In this document: one piece after another, positions 18,891 through 27,459 of the stretch | Layout of the letters: each line of letters starts with the position of its first letter | How positions within the stretch are numbered: the stretch's first letter is position 1 | Position numbers and translations under genes: made by a program | NCBI RefSeq assembly: GCF_014656475.1 | Contig: NZ_BNCM01000009.1 | Location: 1-64,000 of the forward strand | Length of the DNA: 64,000 nucleotides | Source: Sinomonas cellulolyticus | Lineage (GTDB): Bacteria > Actinomycetota > Actinomycetes > Actinomycetales > Micrococcaceae | Direction of reading: 5' to 3' | Notes under the pieces: generated by a model | Database searches by the model: none | Seen by the model: the letters and a program-made list of their open reading frames with translations, nothing else | Told to the model about the DNA's origin: nothing

Positions 18891-19355
18891 CTACCCCTCC
18901 CCGGCCCGCCAGTACGCGCTCCCGTCGGCCTCCCGCTCGAGGATGCCCTCGTCGATGAGCGCCCGGCGCACCCCGGGGATGTCCATCACGTGCTCCTCCA
19001 GACGCGCGTTGAGCTCACGCTCCGGGATGCGCTCGTCTGCACCGAGGATGCGGTCGGCGACGCCGCGCAGCACCTCGAGCCGGCGCGTGTGCTGCCGCGG
19101 GAGGAGATCGACCTTGCCCTGCGGCTTCGCAGGGATGCCCTCGCGGGCGTGTCCGAGGAGCGCGCGGATCCCGGGCTCGCAGATGCGAACCCGCCCATCG
19201 TCCAGGACCTGGACGACGCCGGCGGCGATCAGGAGCGCATCGTCGCCACCCGCCGGTGCGACGCCGGCCGGTCCGGCCGCCGCGAGGGCGGCGAACCGCC
19301 CGCGCGTGCGGCCGTTGGCGAGTGCGGCGAGGAACTGGATGAGCTGCTGCTGCAT
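18891..19355 (-). CDS. DUF2087-domain protein, possible ArsR-like regulator
   Basis: 154 aa. The C-terminal half has the DUF2087 look: KVDLLPRQHTRRLEVLRGVA, RIPERELNARLEEHV, DIPGVRRALIDEGILEREA and ending YWRAGEG. These domains resemble a winged helix. The N-terminal part (LIQFLAALANGRTRGRFAAL) may be a second helix-turn-helix-like unit. Function is unknown. It stands alone between the GntR and PucR genes. I started it at the Met of MQQQLIQF; longer versions are artefacts. Confidence 0.7.
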   Translation of the reverse strand: MQQQLIQFLAALANGRTRGRFAALAAAGPAGVAPAGGDDALLIAAGVVQVLDDGRVRICEPGIRALLGHAREGIPAKPQGKVDLLPRQHTRRLEVLRGVADRILGADERIPERELNARLEEHVMDIPGVRRALIDEGILEREADGSAYWRAGEG

Positions 19356-19413
19356 GCCACTACTCTCACACGCGGGCGTCCCAGCGGCGGGCGTCCCAGC
19401 CGCAGCTTCGGCG

Positions 19414-20943
19414 TCAGGGCACCTGATCCCGTGCCGGCTCGGGGCGCGGGTCGTCGCGCAGCTGGGCATTGCCGCGCACGAGCTTGACCGCGAACGCGAG
19501 CGTCCCGAGCTTCCCCCGCCCGCGCGGGTCGCCGCCGATCGCCGCGAAGATGCGCCTGAGCCGCTTGTGGAGGGACTGCCGCTCGAGGAACAGCACCTGC
19601 GCGGCATCGGTGGCGTTGCATCCTGTGGTGATCCACACGTCGAGGGTGCGCACCAGTTCGCCGCCGTGGCGCCGGTCGAGCTGGATGAGCTCACCGAGGA
19701 CCTCCTCGACGATCGAGTCCACGGCACCGCGGGAGAGGGACCTCTCTGCTGTGCGCTCCACGAGGAAGTCGGCGGCGTCATGGACCGCGTCGGTCCACTT
19801 CGAGGACCGGCCCAGCCGCCAGGTGACCTTCGCCTCCGCCAGAGAGTAGGCGGCCTGCCGGATGGTGGGCGCCGTCGGCCCGAGCGCTCCCGTGAGCCCG
19901 GCCTTGCCCACGGCGGCGCGCAGGACGTCGAGGGTCCGCTCCCGCTCCGCGTGGCCGCTCGGCGCCGGGAGCGGCATGAGGATGTCCACCCAGGATCCGT
20001 CCACGATCAGCAGGGCCCCGGGCAGGGCCGTGCGCGCCCGCTGCTCGATGTCCCCCGCCCCGTCCGCCGGCCGGCGCACCGCGGCCATCACGATGGGCTG
20101 ATTCGCCGGGATCCCCGCCGCCTGGCACAGTTCGATCAGCCTGTCGCCTCCGCCCCCTGCGCCGATGAGGCGCAGGAGCTCGTCCTCGGCGAGCCGCGCG
20201 AGGCTCGGCCGGTGCTGCTGGGCGAGGGCGAGGGCCACGATGCTGCGCACACGCGCCAGAACGGTCTCGAGCAGCTCGGCGTCGGCGGTGGGGCCGCCGA
20301 CCAGCTCGAGGCGCGCCGCGCCGATCCCGCCCACGCTCAGCTCGGCGTCGGGCCCACGCTCGCCGTCGGCAGGCTCGGGGCCTGCGGAGGCCAGGAGCAC
20401 GCCACGGGTATCCACCACCCGCGCGTGGACACCGAGGGTCTCGGCGATGAGGCTGACGAGGGGACTGAGCAGCGCCCCGGAGGTGGCGATGCGCTCGGTC
20501 AGGGCCTGGGAGAGGCTGTCGGCGGTCTGCAGGGCGTCGACCTGCGCCGAGACGATCCGCCGGTTCACGGCTTCCGCCACCTCGACGAACGGCACGACCT
20601 GGCGCAGCTCGATCAGGGGCAGGCCTGCCTCATCCGCGGCGCCGACCAGTTCGGTGGGCAGGTGCCGCCCGGACCCTGCCGTCTCCACGGCGAGCGCCGC
20701 GACCCGCCGGGAGGCGAGGCTCCACACGTACTCGGCCTGCGCGGCCGGCTTGAGTGCCAGCAGAGCTGCGCCGCCGGTGAGCAGGAGCTCTCCCCCGGAG
20801 AGGAGCGGCGCGATCTCGAGGACCTCGCTCGAATGGACCCAACGGACCCTCGCGTCGGCGACGCGTGCGGCCCCCCCTACCACGACGGGGGCGCCAACTG
20901 CGAGGACCCCACTGTCGAGGACCTCGCGCAAGGGCAGAGACAC
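19414..20943 (-). CDS. PucR-family transcriptional regulator
   Basis: 509 aa. The N-terminal PucR sensing domain (LREVLDSGVLAVGAPVVVGG, then VRWVHSSEVLEIAPLLSGGELLLTG) is followed by a GGDEF-like linker region. The C-terminal PucR HTH reads LDVWITTGCNATDAAQVL and LERQSLHKRLRRIF. PucR proteins typically control purine or hydantoin catabolism. Here the gene is divergent from an NCS1 permease and creatininase, so it probably regulates uptake and ring opening of creatinine. A perfect palindrome lies in the shared upstream region. Confidence 0.88.
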   Translation of the reverse strand: MSLPLREVLDSGVLAVGAPVVVGGAARVADARVRWVHSSEVLEIAPLLSGGELLLTGGAALLALKPAAQAEYVWSLASRRVAALAVETAGSGRHLPTELVGAADEAGLPLIELRQVVPFVEVAEAVNRRIVSAQVDALQTADSLSQALTERIATSGALLSPLVSLIAETLGVHARVVDTRGVLLASAGPEPADGERGPDAELSVGGIGAARLELVGGPTADAELLETVLARVRSIVALALAQQHRPSLARLAEDELLRLIGAGGGGDRLIELCQAAGIPANQPIVMAAVRRPADGAGDIEQRARTALPGALLIVDGSWVDILMPLPAPSGHAERERTLDVLRAAVGKAGLTGALGPTAPTIRQAAYSLAEAKVTWRLGRSSKWTDAVHDAADFLVERTAERSLSRGAVDSIVEEVLGELIQLDRRHGGELVRTLDVWITTGCNATDAAQVLFLERQSLHKRLRRIFAAIGGDPRGRGKLGTLAFAVKLVRGNAQLRDDPRPEPARDQVP

Positions 20944-20956
20944 AGGCCACCTCCAA

Positions 20957-20997
20957 GCGACACATTGTCGCCTCGGAAGTCCCGACCAGGCGACACA
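20957..20997. promoter_or_regulatory. PucR operator candidate
   Basis: GCGACA-CAT-TGTCGC (20957-20971) is a perfect inverted repeat only 14 bp from the PucR start codon. The half-element GCGACACA recurs at 20990-20997, 33 bp away, about three helical turns. It lies between the divergent regulator and permease genes and is a good autoregulatory site candidate. Confidence 0.55.
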
Positions 20998-21087
20998 ACG
21001 AGTCTAGGAGGTGATCCGCCGCACACCTACGCTTGAGGAAGCCGGCTACTCGCTCCCCCAGCGATATTCACGAGAAAGTAGTCTCAC

Positions 21088-22677
21088 ATGAGCCTTCGCA
21101 CTCAGAGCAAGACTGAGGACGCCACCCACGTCGTCGAAGACGTGCTGCAGCCCGTCCCCGAGTCAGCTCGCACCACCAAAGTCTCAGGGCAGTTCTGGAT
21201 CTGGGCTGGGGCCAACGTTGCCCCCATCAACTGGATCCTCGGCGCCCTGGGCATCAACATGGGCCTCGGCCTCGCCGACACCATGACGGTCCTCATCCTC
21301 GGCAACATCATCGGCATGTTCGGCTTCGGCTTCTTCGTCCTCCTGGGCCAGAAGACCGGCGCGACCGGCATGCTCCTCGCCCGCGGCGCCTTCGGACGGC
21401 GCGGGGCCTACATCCCCGCAGCGATCCAGGCGATCGTCGCCGTGGGCTGGTCCGCGGTGAACACATGGGTCATCCTCGACCTGGTCATGGCCCTCTTCGG
21501 CATGATCGGCTGGGTCGACCCGACCCAGATGAACTTGGGCTGGAAGATCGGGGTTGCGGCCGTGATCATGGGCGTCCAGGTCGCCATCTGCTACCGCGGC
21601 TACGGCGCGATCGCCAAGTTCGAGCGAATCACCATGCCGCCGACCCTGCTCGTGCTCGTCGCGATGTCGATCATCGCCTGGACCCAGCTGCCCATCGACT
21701 GGAGCTACGCCGGCCCGACCGGCAACGTGCTCGAGGGCGGCGAGCGCATCGCCGCGATGTCCGGCATCATGACCGCGATCGGCATCGGCTGGGGCATCGG
21801 CTGGTTCACGTACGCTCCCGACTACTCGCGCTTCGTCTCCAAGAGCATTCCCAAGAAGAAGCTGTACTTCACCTCCGTCCTCGGCCAGTTCCTGCCCGTC
21901 ATCTGGCTGGGCCTCCTCGGTGCGAGCCTCGCCACGATGAACGGCACGGCGGATCCGGGCGAGCTGATCGTCAAGAGCTTCGGCGTCATGGCCATCCCGG
22001 TCATCCTGCTCGTGATCCACGGCCCGATCGCCACGAACATCATCAACCTGTACACGTTCGGCGTGGCCACCCAGGCCCTGGACATCCGGATCTCCCGCAA
22101 GAAGATCTCGATCATCGTGGGCATCTTCTCGATGTGCGCCGTGATCCTGTTCCTCTTCGCCGAGGACTTCGCGACGCTCCTGGACGGCTGGGTCGTGGCC
22201 ATCGCCGCGTGGGTCTCGACGTGGGGCGGCATCATGGCTGTCCACTACTTCGTCTTCGAGCGCCACCACAAGAAGTTCGACTACCTCTTCCTGAGCCCGA
22301 AGGACACCCGCCTCAAGGCGGTCAACCCGGTCGCGCTGATCGCGTTCTTCGCAGGCCTGGTCATGACGTGGCTGTTCATGTACGGCGGCGCGCCAATGTT
22401 CCAGGGTCCGATCGCCACGGCCATGGGCGGCGTGGACCTCTCGTGGCTCGCCGGCACGGCGACCTCGGCCGGCCTCTACTTCGCCCTCGGCTACCCGCGG
22501 TTCAAGAACCGCATCCACCACGGCGTGCCGCTGGGGATCATGGGCGGCGTGAGCGACCAGGAGTACCTCGAGTCCCACGGCGACGCGTCGGCGCACGACG
22601 GCGAGCACGCGGCGTCGCACGTCGCCTCACCCGAGCGTGTGCCCGCCTCCCCGGCGAGCACCACCACCGCCTCCTAG
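21088..22677 (+). CDS. NCS1-family permease, probable creatinine importer
   Basis: 529 aa with about twelve membrane segments, an NCS1 (purine/cytosine/hydantoin) symporter. Family marks are FWIWAGANVAPINWILGALG near residue 38, LLARGAFGRRGAYIPA, IAAWVSTWGGIMAVHYF and FALGYPRFKN. The His/Ser/Ala-rich C-terminal tail of about 50 residues lies after the last helix. It is followed 100 nt later by creatininase. By context the cargo is most likely creatinine, whose ring resembles hydantoin or cytosine; cytosine or allantoin cannot be excluded. Confidence 0.85.
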   Translation: MSLRTQSKTEDATHVVEDVLQPVPESARTTKVSGQFWIWAGANVAPINWILGALGINMGLGLADTMTVLILGNIIGMFGFGFFVLLGQKTGATGMLLARGAFGRRGAYIPAAIQAIVAVGWSAVNTWVILDLVMALFGMIGWVDPTQMNLGWKIGVAAVIMGVQVAICYRGYGAIAKFERITMPPTLLVLVAMSIIAWTQLPIDWSYAGPTGNVLEGGERIAAMSGIMTAIGIGWGIGWFTYAPDYSRFVSKSIPKKKLYFTSVLGQFLPVIWLGLLGASLATMNGTADPGELIVKSFGVMAIPVILLVIHGPIATNIINLYTFGVATQALDIRISRKKISIIVGIFSMCAVILFLFAEDFATLLDGWVVAIAAWVSTWGGIMAVHYFVFERHHKKFDYLFLSPKDTRLKAVNPVALIAFFAGLVMTWLFMYGGAPMFQGPIATAMGGVDLSWLAGTATSAGLYFALGYPRFKNRIHHGVPLGIMGGVSDQEYLESHGDASAHDGEHAASHVASPERVPASPASTTTAS

Positions 22678-22690
22678 CACTCAGACAAGC

Positions 22691-22746
22691 ACGGCCCCTC
22701 GGGCCGTCCCATCCCGCAGTCGGCGGCGGGCCACGGCCCGCCGCCG
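22691..22746. other. two consecutive hairpins between permease and creatininase
   Basis: ACGGCCC-CTC-GGGCCGT (22691-22707) is followed by a perfect 12-bp hairpin, CGGCGGCGGGCC/GGCCCGCCGCCG with a 2-nt loop (22721-22746). They lie in the 102-nt gap before a consensus AAAGGAGG ribosome site. They may reduce read-through or stabilise one mRNA segment. There is no U-tract. Confidence 0.5.
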
Positions 22747-22779
22747 TCCCCTGCCGCATGTCCCCAAAGGAGGAAAACC

Positions 22780-23574
22780 ATGCGCACCAGCGTCTTCATG
22801 GAGGAGATCGACGCGTTCACCTACCGCGAGGCCATCGCGGACGGGGCACCGATCATCATCCCAGTCGGATCCATCGAGCAGCACGGGCCGCACCTTCCGC
22901 TCAACACCGACGTGATCCTGTCCAAGACCATGAGCGCCCGCCTCGCGGAGGCGATCGGCGGGCTGGTCGCCGCGCCGATCGTGTACGGGTACAAGTCGCA
23001 GCAGCGTTCGGGAGGCGGAAACCACCTGGGCGGCACCACGAGCCTGGACGGAACCACCCTCATCTCGATCGCGAAGACGCTCACGCTCGAGTTCGCACGC
23101 CACGGCGCGCGCCGGCTCGTGTTCCTCAACGGCCACTTCGAGAACTACCAGTTCCTCTACGAGGGCGTCGAGCAGGCCACGTCCGAGCTCTCGGTGCGGG
23201 GACAGGAGCTGTCCGCGGTCCTGCTCTCGTACTGGGACTTCGTGGACGAGGAGACGATCGAGACGATCTACCAGGGGGCGTTCCCGGGCTGGGATGTCGA
23301 GCACGGGGGTGTCCTCGAGACATCCCTCATGCTGCACCTGCATCCGGACCTGGTCCGCCTCGACCGCGTCATGGACCTCCCCGCCGCGCAGCTGCCACGG
23401 TACGACGTGCTGCCGGTCCGCGCCGAGCTCACCCCCGAGTCCGGGTGCCTCTCTTCTGCGGCCGCTGCCTCACGGGAGGCCGGCGAGCTCCTGCTCGAGC
23501 GGACATCCTCCGCCCTGGCGGCTGAGGTCGGCGCCGAACTCGGTGCATCGCTCGCGGCCAGCGCACGCTCGTAG
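22780..23574 (+). CDS. crnA: creatininase (creatinine amidohydrolase)
   Basis: 264 aa, the normal size. It opens the creatinine ring to creatine using two metal ions. Metal-ligand positions are visible: E33 and H35 in GSIEQHGPHLPLNTD, D44, then H119 and E121 in NGHFENY. These match the known set of the Pseudomonas enzyme shifted by one. The aromatic active-site region FPGWDVEHGG is near residue 169. An ideal AAAGGAGG precedes the ATG. With creatinase next door, creatininase is preferred over other members of the family, such as MftE-like proteins. Confidence 0.93.
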   Translation: MRTSVFMEEIDAFTYREAIADGAPIIIPVGSIEQHGPHLPLNTDVILSKTMSARLAEAIGGLVAAPIVYGYKSQQRSGGGNHLGGTTSLDGTTLISIAKTLTLEFARHGARRLVFLNGHFENYQFLYEGVEQATSELSVRGQELSAVLLSYWDFVDEETIETIYQGAFPGWDVEHGGVLETSLMLHLHPDLVRLDRVMDLPAAQLPRYDVLPVRAELTPESGCLSSAAAASREAGELLLERTSSALAAEVGAELGASLAASARS

Positions 23575-23576
23575 TC

Positions 23577-23593
23577 GTTGCATTGAACGCAAC
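23577..23593. promoter_or_regulatory. upstream IclR-type operator of creatinase
   Basis: GTTGCATTGAACGCAAC, arms GTTGC/GCAAC with 7 bp between, begins 3 nt after the creatininase stop. It lies 15 bp before the -35 box and 73 bp (about seven turns) before a second copy, which suggests DNA looping by one regulator. Confidence 0.7.
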
Positions 23594-23608
23594 GTCGATG
23601 CGCCTTAC

Positions 23609-23637
23609 TTGACCGTGACGGCCGCCACAGCTAGATT
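23609..23637 (+). promoter_or_regulatory. creatinase promoter
   Basis: TTGACC (23609-23614), a 17-bp spacer and TAGATT (23632-23637) form a near-consensus sigma-70 promoter. Transcription should start near 23644. The promoter is bracketed by two 17-bp inverted repeats. Confidence 0.7.
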
Positions 23638-23649
23638 GAGAACAACCAA

Positions 23650-23666
23650 GTTGCAATGAACGCAAC
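23650..23666. promoter_or_regulatory. downstream IclR-type operator of creatinase
   Basis: GTTGCAATGAACGCAAC differs from the upstream copy at one base and starts 12 bp after the -10 box, just past the expected transcription start. A repressor here would block initiation or escape. Confidence 0.72.
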
Positions 23667-23726
23667 TGGTCTTCAGAACTTCACTTCACCCCACGCCTAC
23701 ACCACCCCTTCCAGGAGGAGACCCCC

Positions 23727-24980
23727 ATGTCCGTCGACCTGAACCCCGTCACCAACGTCGCCGAGCTCGAGCGCCTCAAGGTGCTCCACAACGGCAGCAA
23801 GGGCAAGCTCACCTTCTCGGACGCCGAGTTCGAGCGCCGCCTCGCTGGCCTCCGCCAGATCATGGCGGCCAAGGACCTCGACGCCGTCATCCTCACCAGC
23901 TACCACGGCATCAAGTACTACTCGGACTTCCTCTACACGACGTTCGGCCGCAACTACGCCCTGGTCGTCACCGCCGACGACTCGGTCACCGTCACCGCCA
24001 ACATCGACGCCGGCATGCCGTGGCGCACGTCCTACGGCGAGAACATCGTCTACACCGACTGGCGCCGCGACAACTTCTACTTCGGCCTCCAGGAGGCCCT
24101 CCGCCAGCGCGGCGTCAAGGCCAACCGCCTCGGCGTCGAGGACGACTTCCTCCCCGGCCTGACCCGCGAGAAGATCGCCGCCGCATTCCCCGGCGCCGAG
24201 CTCCTCGACGTCTCCCAGGACGCCATGCGGCAGCGCATGATCAAGTCGGCCGAGGAGATCGAGGTCATCAAGCACGGCGCCCGCATCGGCGACCTCGGCG
24301 GCGAGGCCATCCGCAACGCCATCCGCGAGGGCATCTCCGAGTACGAGGTCGCCCTCATCGGCACCGAGGCCATGGTCCACGAGATCGCCAAGACCTTCCC
24401 GGACCGCGAGGTCCGCGACACCTGGGTCTGGTTCCAGTCTGGCATCAACACCGACGGCGCCCACAACTGGGCCACCACCCGCAAGCTGCAGAAGGGCGAC
24501 ATCCTCTCCCTGAACTGCTTCCCGATGACCTCCGGCTACTACACGGCCCTCGAGCGCACGCTCTTCCTCGGCCAGCCGGACGAGGAGAGCCTGCGCCTGT
24601 GGAACATCAACGTCGAGGTCCACCGCCGTGGCCTCGAGCTGATCAAGCCGGGCGCGGTCTGCAAGGACATCGCCGCCGAGCTCAACGAGATCTACGTCGG
24701 CTACGGCCTCCTGCCCAACCGCACGTTCGGCTACGGCCACTCGTTCGGCGTCCTCTCGCACTACTACGGCCGCGAGGCCGGCCTCGAGCTCCGCGAGGAC
24801 ATCGACACCGTGCTCGAGCCGGGCATGGTCGTGTCGATGGAGCCGATGATCACCGTCGCCGACGGCCAGCCGGGCGCGGGCGGCTACCGCGAGCACGACA
24901 TCCTCGTGATCGGCGAGGACACGGTCGAGAACATCACGAAGTTCGGGTTCGGCCCGGAGCACAACATCGTCGAGGCCTGA
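23727..24980 (+). CDS. creatinase (creatine amidinohydrolase)
   Basis: 417 aa, M24 pita-bread fold. It hydrolyses creatine to sarcosine and urea without a metal. The general acid/base His is H246 in SGINTDGAHNW, equivalent to His232 of the Pseudomonas enzyme. The C-terminal domain holds FGYGHSFGVLSHYYGREAG (H338), MEPMITV (E372) and YREHDIL (E389). The gene uses almost only C-ending codons, more uniformly than its neighbours, which suggests high expression. GGAGGAG precedes the ATG. It has its own promoter and paired operators. Confidence 0.94.
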   Translation: MSVDLNPVTNVAELERLKVLHNGSKGKLTFSDAEFERRLAGLRQIMAAKDLDAVILTSYHGIKYYSDFLYTTFGRNYALVVTADDSVTVTANIDAGMPWRTSYGENIVYTDWRRDNFYFGLQEALRQRGVKANRLGVEDDFLPGLTREKIAAAFPGAELLDVSQDAMRQRMIKSAEEIEVIKHGARIGDLGGEAIRNAIREGISEYEVALIGTEAMVHEIAKTFPDREVRDTWVWFQSGINTDGAHNWATTRKLQKGDILSLNCFPMTSGYYTALERTLFLGQPDEESLRLWNINVEVHRRGLELIKPGAVCKDIAAELNEIYVGYGLLPNRTFGYGHSFGVLSHYYGREAGLELREDIDTVLEPGMVVSMEPMITVADGQPGAGGYREHDILVIGEDTVENITKFGFGPEHNIVEA

Positions 24981-25051
24981 GCCAACCACGGCAGGCAGCG
25001 ATCCCGGATCCGGGGCCGGGCTCGTCACGGGGACCGGCCCCGGTGAGCACA

Positions 25052-25088
25052 GCGGCGCCGCATCCCGCCACGCGGGGTGCGGCGCCGC
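25052..25088. terminator. strong hairpin after creatinase
   Basis: A perfect 11-bp stem GCGGCGCCGCA/TGCGGCGCCGC continues, after one unpaired base on each side, into an inner CCCGC/GCGGG stem. It lies 71 nt after the creatinase stop and 45 nt before the IclR start codon. There is no U-tract. A very similar hairpin precedes the second IclR gene. Confidence 0.6.
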
Positions 25089-25133
25089 CGTCGTCCGCGA
25101 CACGATCACGATCACGAGACCGAAAGGACCGCC

Positions 25134-25985
25134 ATGCGCGAGCCAGACCAGCTGGGCACGGTCAGCAGCGGCGAGCAGCCCGAGGCCCGCGGCACCTCCC
25201 CCATCACCAACGCCATCGCCGTACTGCGCTGCTTCACGGTGGAGGAACCGCTCCTGGGAGTCACGGACATCGCCGCCCGGATCGGGCTGCACAAGAGCTC
25301 GGTGTCGCGGATGCTGGCCACCCTCGAGGCGGAGGACCTGGTCGAGCGGGATGAGCTGACCCGCCGGTACCGCCTCGGCCTGGGAGTGATCGGGATCGCC
25401 GGACCGCTTCTCGCGGAACTCGACGTGCGGCGCGTGGCGCATCCGGTGCTGCGCGAGCTCACCGACCTCACCGGCGAGACGAGTGCGCTGCTGGTGTGGA
25501 GCGGGCACGAGGCGGTCTCCGTCGAGCAGGTTCCGAGCCCGCACCTCGTCAAGCACACCACGGCCCTCGGCACCCGGTACCGAACGGCGCTGTCCGCGTC
25601 CGTGCAGGTCTTCCTCGGCACCCTGCCCCCGGCGACGGTGCGAGGCCTCGTCGAGGACGGCATCGTGGCGTACGCGCCCCAGGACGATGCCGGCCTCGAA
25701 GCACTCGCGGGCCGCCTCACCGAGGCCGCTGGCCGGGGGTACGCGTGGAACTTCGGCGAGACCTCCCTCGAGGAGGTGGGGGTGTCCGCCCCAGTGCTCG
25801 ACCACCGAGGCGAGGTGGTGGCAGCAGTGCTCGTCTCCGCGCCGCGGTTCCGCGTCTCACCCGAGCAGCTCGAGGCGCTCGGCACCGCCTGCGCACGCGC
25901 CGCCGAGGACATCACGCGCCGCCTGGGCGGCGACGTCACACTCGGGTCGGAGGGAAGCCTGAGCGCAGACCCCCTTGCCATGTGA
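25134..25985 (+). CDS. IclR-family transcriptional regulator (first of two paralogs)
   Basis: 283 aa. The N-terminal winged HTH (TNAIAVLRCFTVEEPLLGVT, IAARIGLHKSSVSRMLATLE, residues 24-63) is followed by the IclR effector domain (TGETSALLVWSGHEAVSVEQ, LGTRYRTALSASVQVFL, VSAPVLDHRGEVVAAV). GAAAGGA precedes the ATG. It lies between creatinase and an MHS transporter whose promoters both carry GTTGC-N7-GCAAC, so it is a leading candidate for that site's binder. The effector is probably creatine, sarcosine or a related compound (inference). Confidence 0.88.
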   Translation: MREPDQLGTVSSGEQPEARGTSPITNAIAVLRCFTVEEPLLGVTDIAARIGLHKSSVSRMLATLEAEDLVERDELTRRYRLGLGVIGIAGPLLAELDVRRVAHPVLRELTDLTGETSALLVWSGHEAVSVEQVPSPHLVKHTTALGTRYRTALSASVQVFLGTLPPATVRGLVEDGIVAYAPQDDAGLEALAGRLTEAAGRGYAWNFGETSLEEVGVSAPVLDHRGEVVAAVLVSAPRFRVSPEQLEALGTACARAAEDITRRLGGDVTLGSEGSLSADPLAM

Positions 25986-26004
25986 TCACCGGCACACCTA
26001 TCCT
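25975..26004 (+). promoter_or_regulatory. MHS transporter promoter
   Basis: TTGCCA (25975-25980), an 18-bp spacer and TATCCT (25999-26004) overlap the end of the IclR gene. Transcription should start near 26011, just before the operator at 26016. Confidence 0.5.
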
Positions 26005-26015
26005 GATGCAACCGA

Positions 26016-26032
26016 GTTGCGCGAATCGCAAC
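26016..26032. promoter_or_regulatory. IclR-type operator of the MHS transporter
   Basis: GTTGCGCGAATCGCAAC has the same arms and spacing as the two creatinase operators and lies 11 bp after the -10 box, against 12 bp at creatinase. It extends the presumed regulon to this transporter. Confidence 0.7.
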
Positions 26033-26058
26033 CATGAGTTCAGGTGGGTTCAACTTCC

Positions 26059-27447
26059 ATGAGCACAGATCAATTCCCCGGGACGGCTCCCGTGCGCGGC
26101 GCCAACGGCGGCGTCTCCGATGCCGACGGCGACATGTCCCTCAGCGGGCACCCGCGCCCCAACGACGGCCACGGCCTGGGCAAGGAAGCCCGCCGGCGCG
26201 TCATCTGGGGCAGCTTCATCGGCAACTTCGTCGAGTGGTTCGACTACGCCGTCTACGGCTACCTCGCCTCGACGATCGCCGCAGCCTTCTTCCCCGAGTC
26301 AGACAAGCAGACGGCGCTCCTGGCCACGTTCGCGGTCTTCGCGATCTCCTTCTTCGTCCGCCCGCTCGGCGGCTTCGTCTGGGGCCACATCGGCGACCGT
26401 GTAGGACGCCGCACCGCCCTGTCCCTCTCCATCCTCATCATGAGCGGCGCGACCTTCTGCATCGCGCTGATCCCCTCGTACAGCCTCATCGGCATCGGCG
26501 CGCCCATCGCCCTGCTCGTGATCCGCGTGATCCAGGGCTTCTCCGCGGCAGGCGAGTACGCGGGCGCCTCGGCCTTCCTCGTCGAGTACGCCCCGGCCAA
26601 CCGGCGGGGGCTCTACGCCGCCGTCGTTCCGGCCTCCACCGCCGCAGGCCTCCTGCTCGGCTCGCTCCTCGCGGCGCTGCTCTCCATCGTCCTCAGCGAT
26701 GCGCAGATGGCCGAGTGGGGCTGGCGGCTTCCGTTCCTCCTCGCAGCCCCGATGGGCCTCATCGGGCGGTACATCCGCACCAAGCTCGAGGACACCCCCG
26801 TGTTCCGCGAGCTCGCAAAGGAGGACGAGGTCGTCCACGCCCCCGTCAAGGACATGTTCGCCAACCACTGGCGCGCGCTCCTGCTCGCGGTCGGAGCAGT
26901 GCTGCTGAACGCGGTGGGCTTCTACGTGATCCTCTCCTACATGCCCACGTACCTCTCCACCGAGCTGGGCTTCGGAGCCACGGAGTCGTTCTTCGCCACC
27001 ACGATCGCGCTCCTGACCTACATCGGCTTCATCTTCCTCACGGGGCTCGCCTCGGACCGGTTCGGCCGCAAGCGCGTGCTGATCTCGGCGTCGGTCTCCT
27101 TCATCCTGCTCACCGTCCCGGCCTTCATGCTCCTGGACACCGGGAACTTCCTGGTCATCCTGCTCGTCGAGGTGTTCCTCGGCGCCATGCTGACCCTCAA
27201 CGACGGGACCCTGCCGAGCTTCCTCGCCGAGCTCTTCCCGACCCGCATCCGCTACTCCGGGTTCGCGGTCAGCTTCAACCTGGCCAACGCGGTCTTCGGC
27301 GGCACTGCCCCGTTCATGGCCACGCTGCTCATCGGGCTCATGCACACCAAGCTCGCCCCGGCCTGGTACCTGGTGGCCGCGGCGGTCATCTCGCTCATCG
27401 CCGTCCTGTGCGCCAAGGAGACCTCACGCAGGCCCCTCGCACACTGA
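26059..27447 (+). CDS. MHS-family (metabolite:H+ symporter) MFS transporter
   Basis: About 462 aa, twelve membrane segments. Family signatures are GSFIGNFVEWFDYAVYGYLA in TM1, RPLGGFVWGHIGDRVGRRTA, RVIQGFSAAGEYAGASAFLV and PAFMLLDTG. Relatives import proline, betaine, shikimate or dicarboxylates. It is framed by two IclR genes and shares an operator with creatinase, so creatine, sarcosine or betaine is a plausible cargo. I preferred ATG 26059, with GGTGGG upstream, over a GTG 15 nt earlier. Confidence 0.85.
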   Translation: MSTDQFPGTAPVRGANGGVSDADGDMSLSGHPRPNDGHGLGKEARRRVIWGSFIGNFVEWFDYAVYGYLASTIAAAFFPESDKQTALLATFAVFAISFFVRPLGGFVWGHIGDRVGRRTALSLSILIMSGATFCIALIPSYSLIGIGAPIALLVIRVIQGFSAAGEYAGASAFLVEYAPANRRGLYAAVVPASTAAGLLLGSLLAALLSIVLSDAQMAEWGWRLPFLLAAPMGLIGRYIRTKLEDTPVFRELAKEDEVVHAPVKDMFANHWRALLLAVGAVLLNAVGFYVILSYMPTYLSTELGFGATESFFATTIALLTYIGFIFLTGLASDRFGRKRVLISASVSFILLTVPAFMLLDTGNFLVILLVEVFLGAMLTLNDGTLPSFLAELFPTRIRYSGFAVSFNLANAVFGGTAPFMATLLIGLMHTKLAPAWYLVAAAVISLIAVLCAKETSRRPLAH

Positions 27448-27459
27448 CCTGTGCCGCCC

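Noticed and set aside
21006..21025. AGGAGGTGATCC-GCCGCAC, nearly the complement of the 16S rRNA 3' end
   Set aside because: No other rRNA-like sequence surrounds it and one base is missing. It may be a chance strong ribosome-binding match, but it lies about 70 nt before the permease start.
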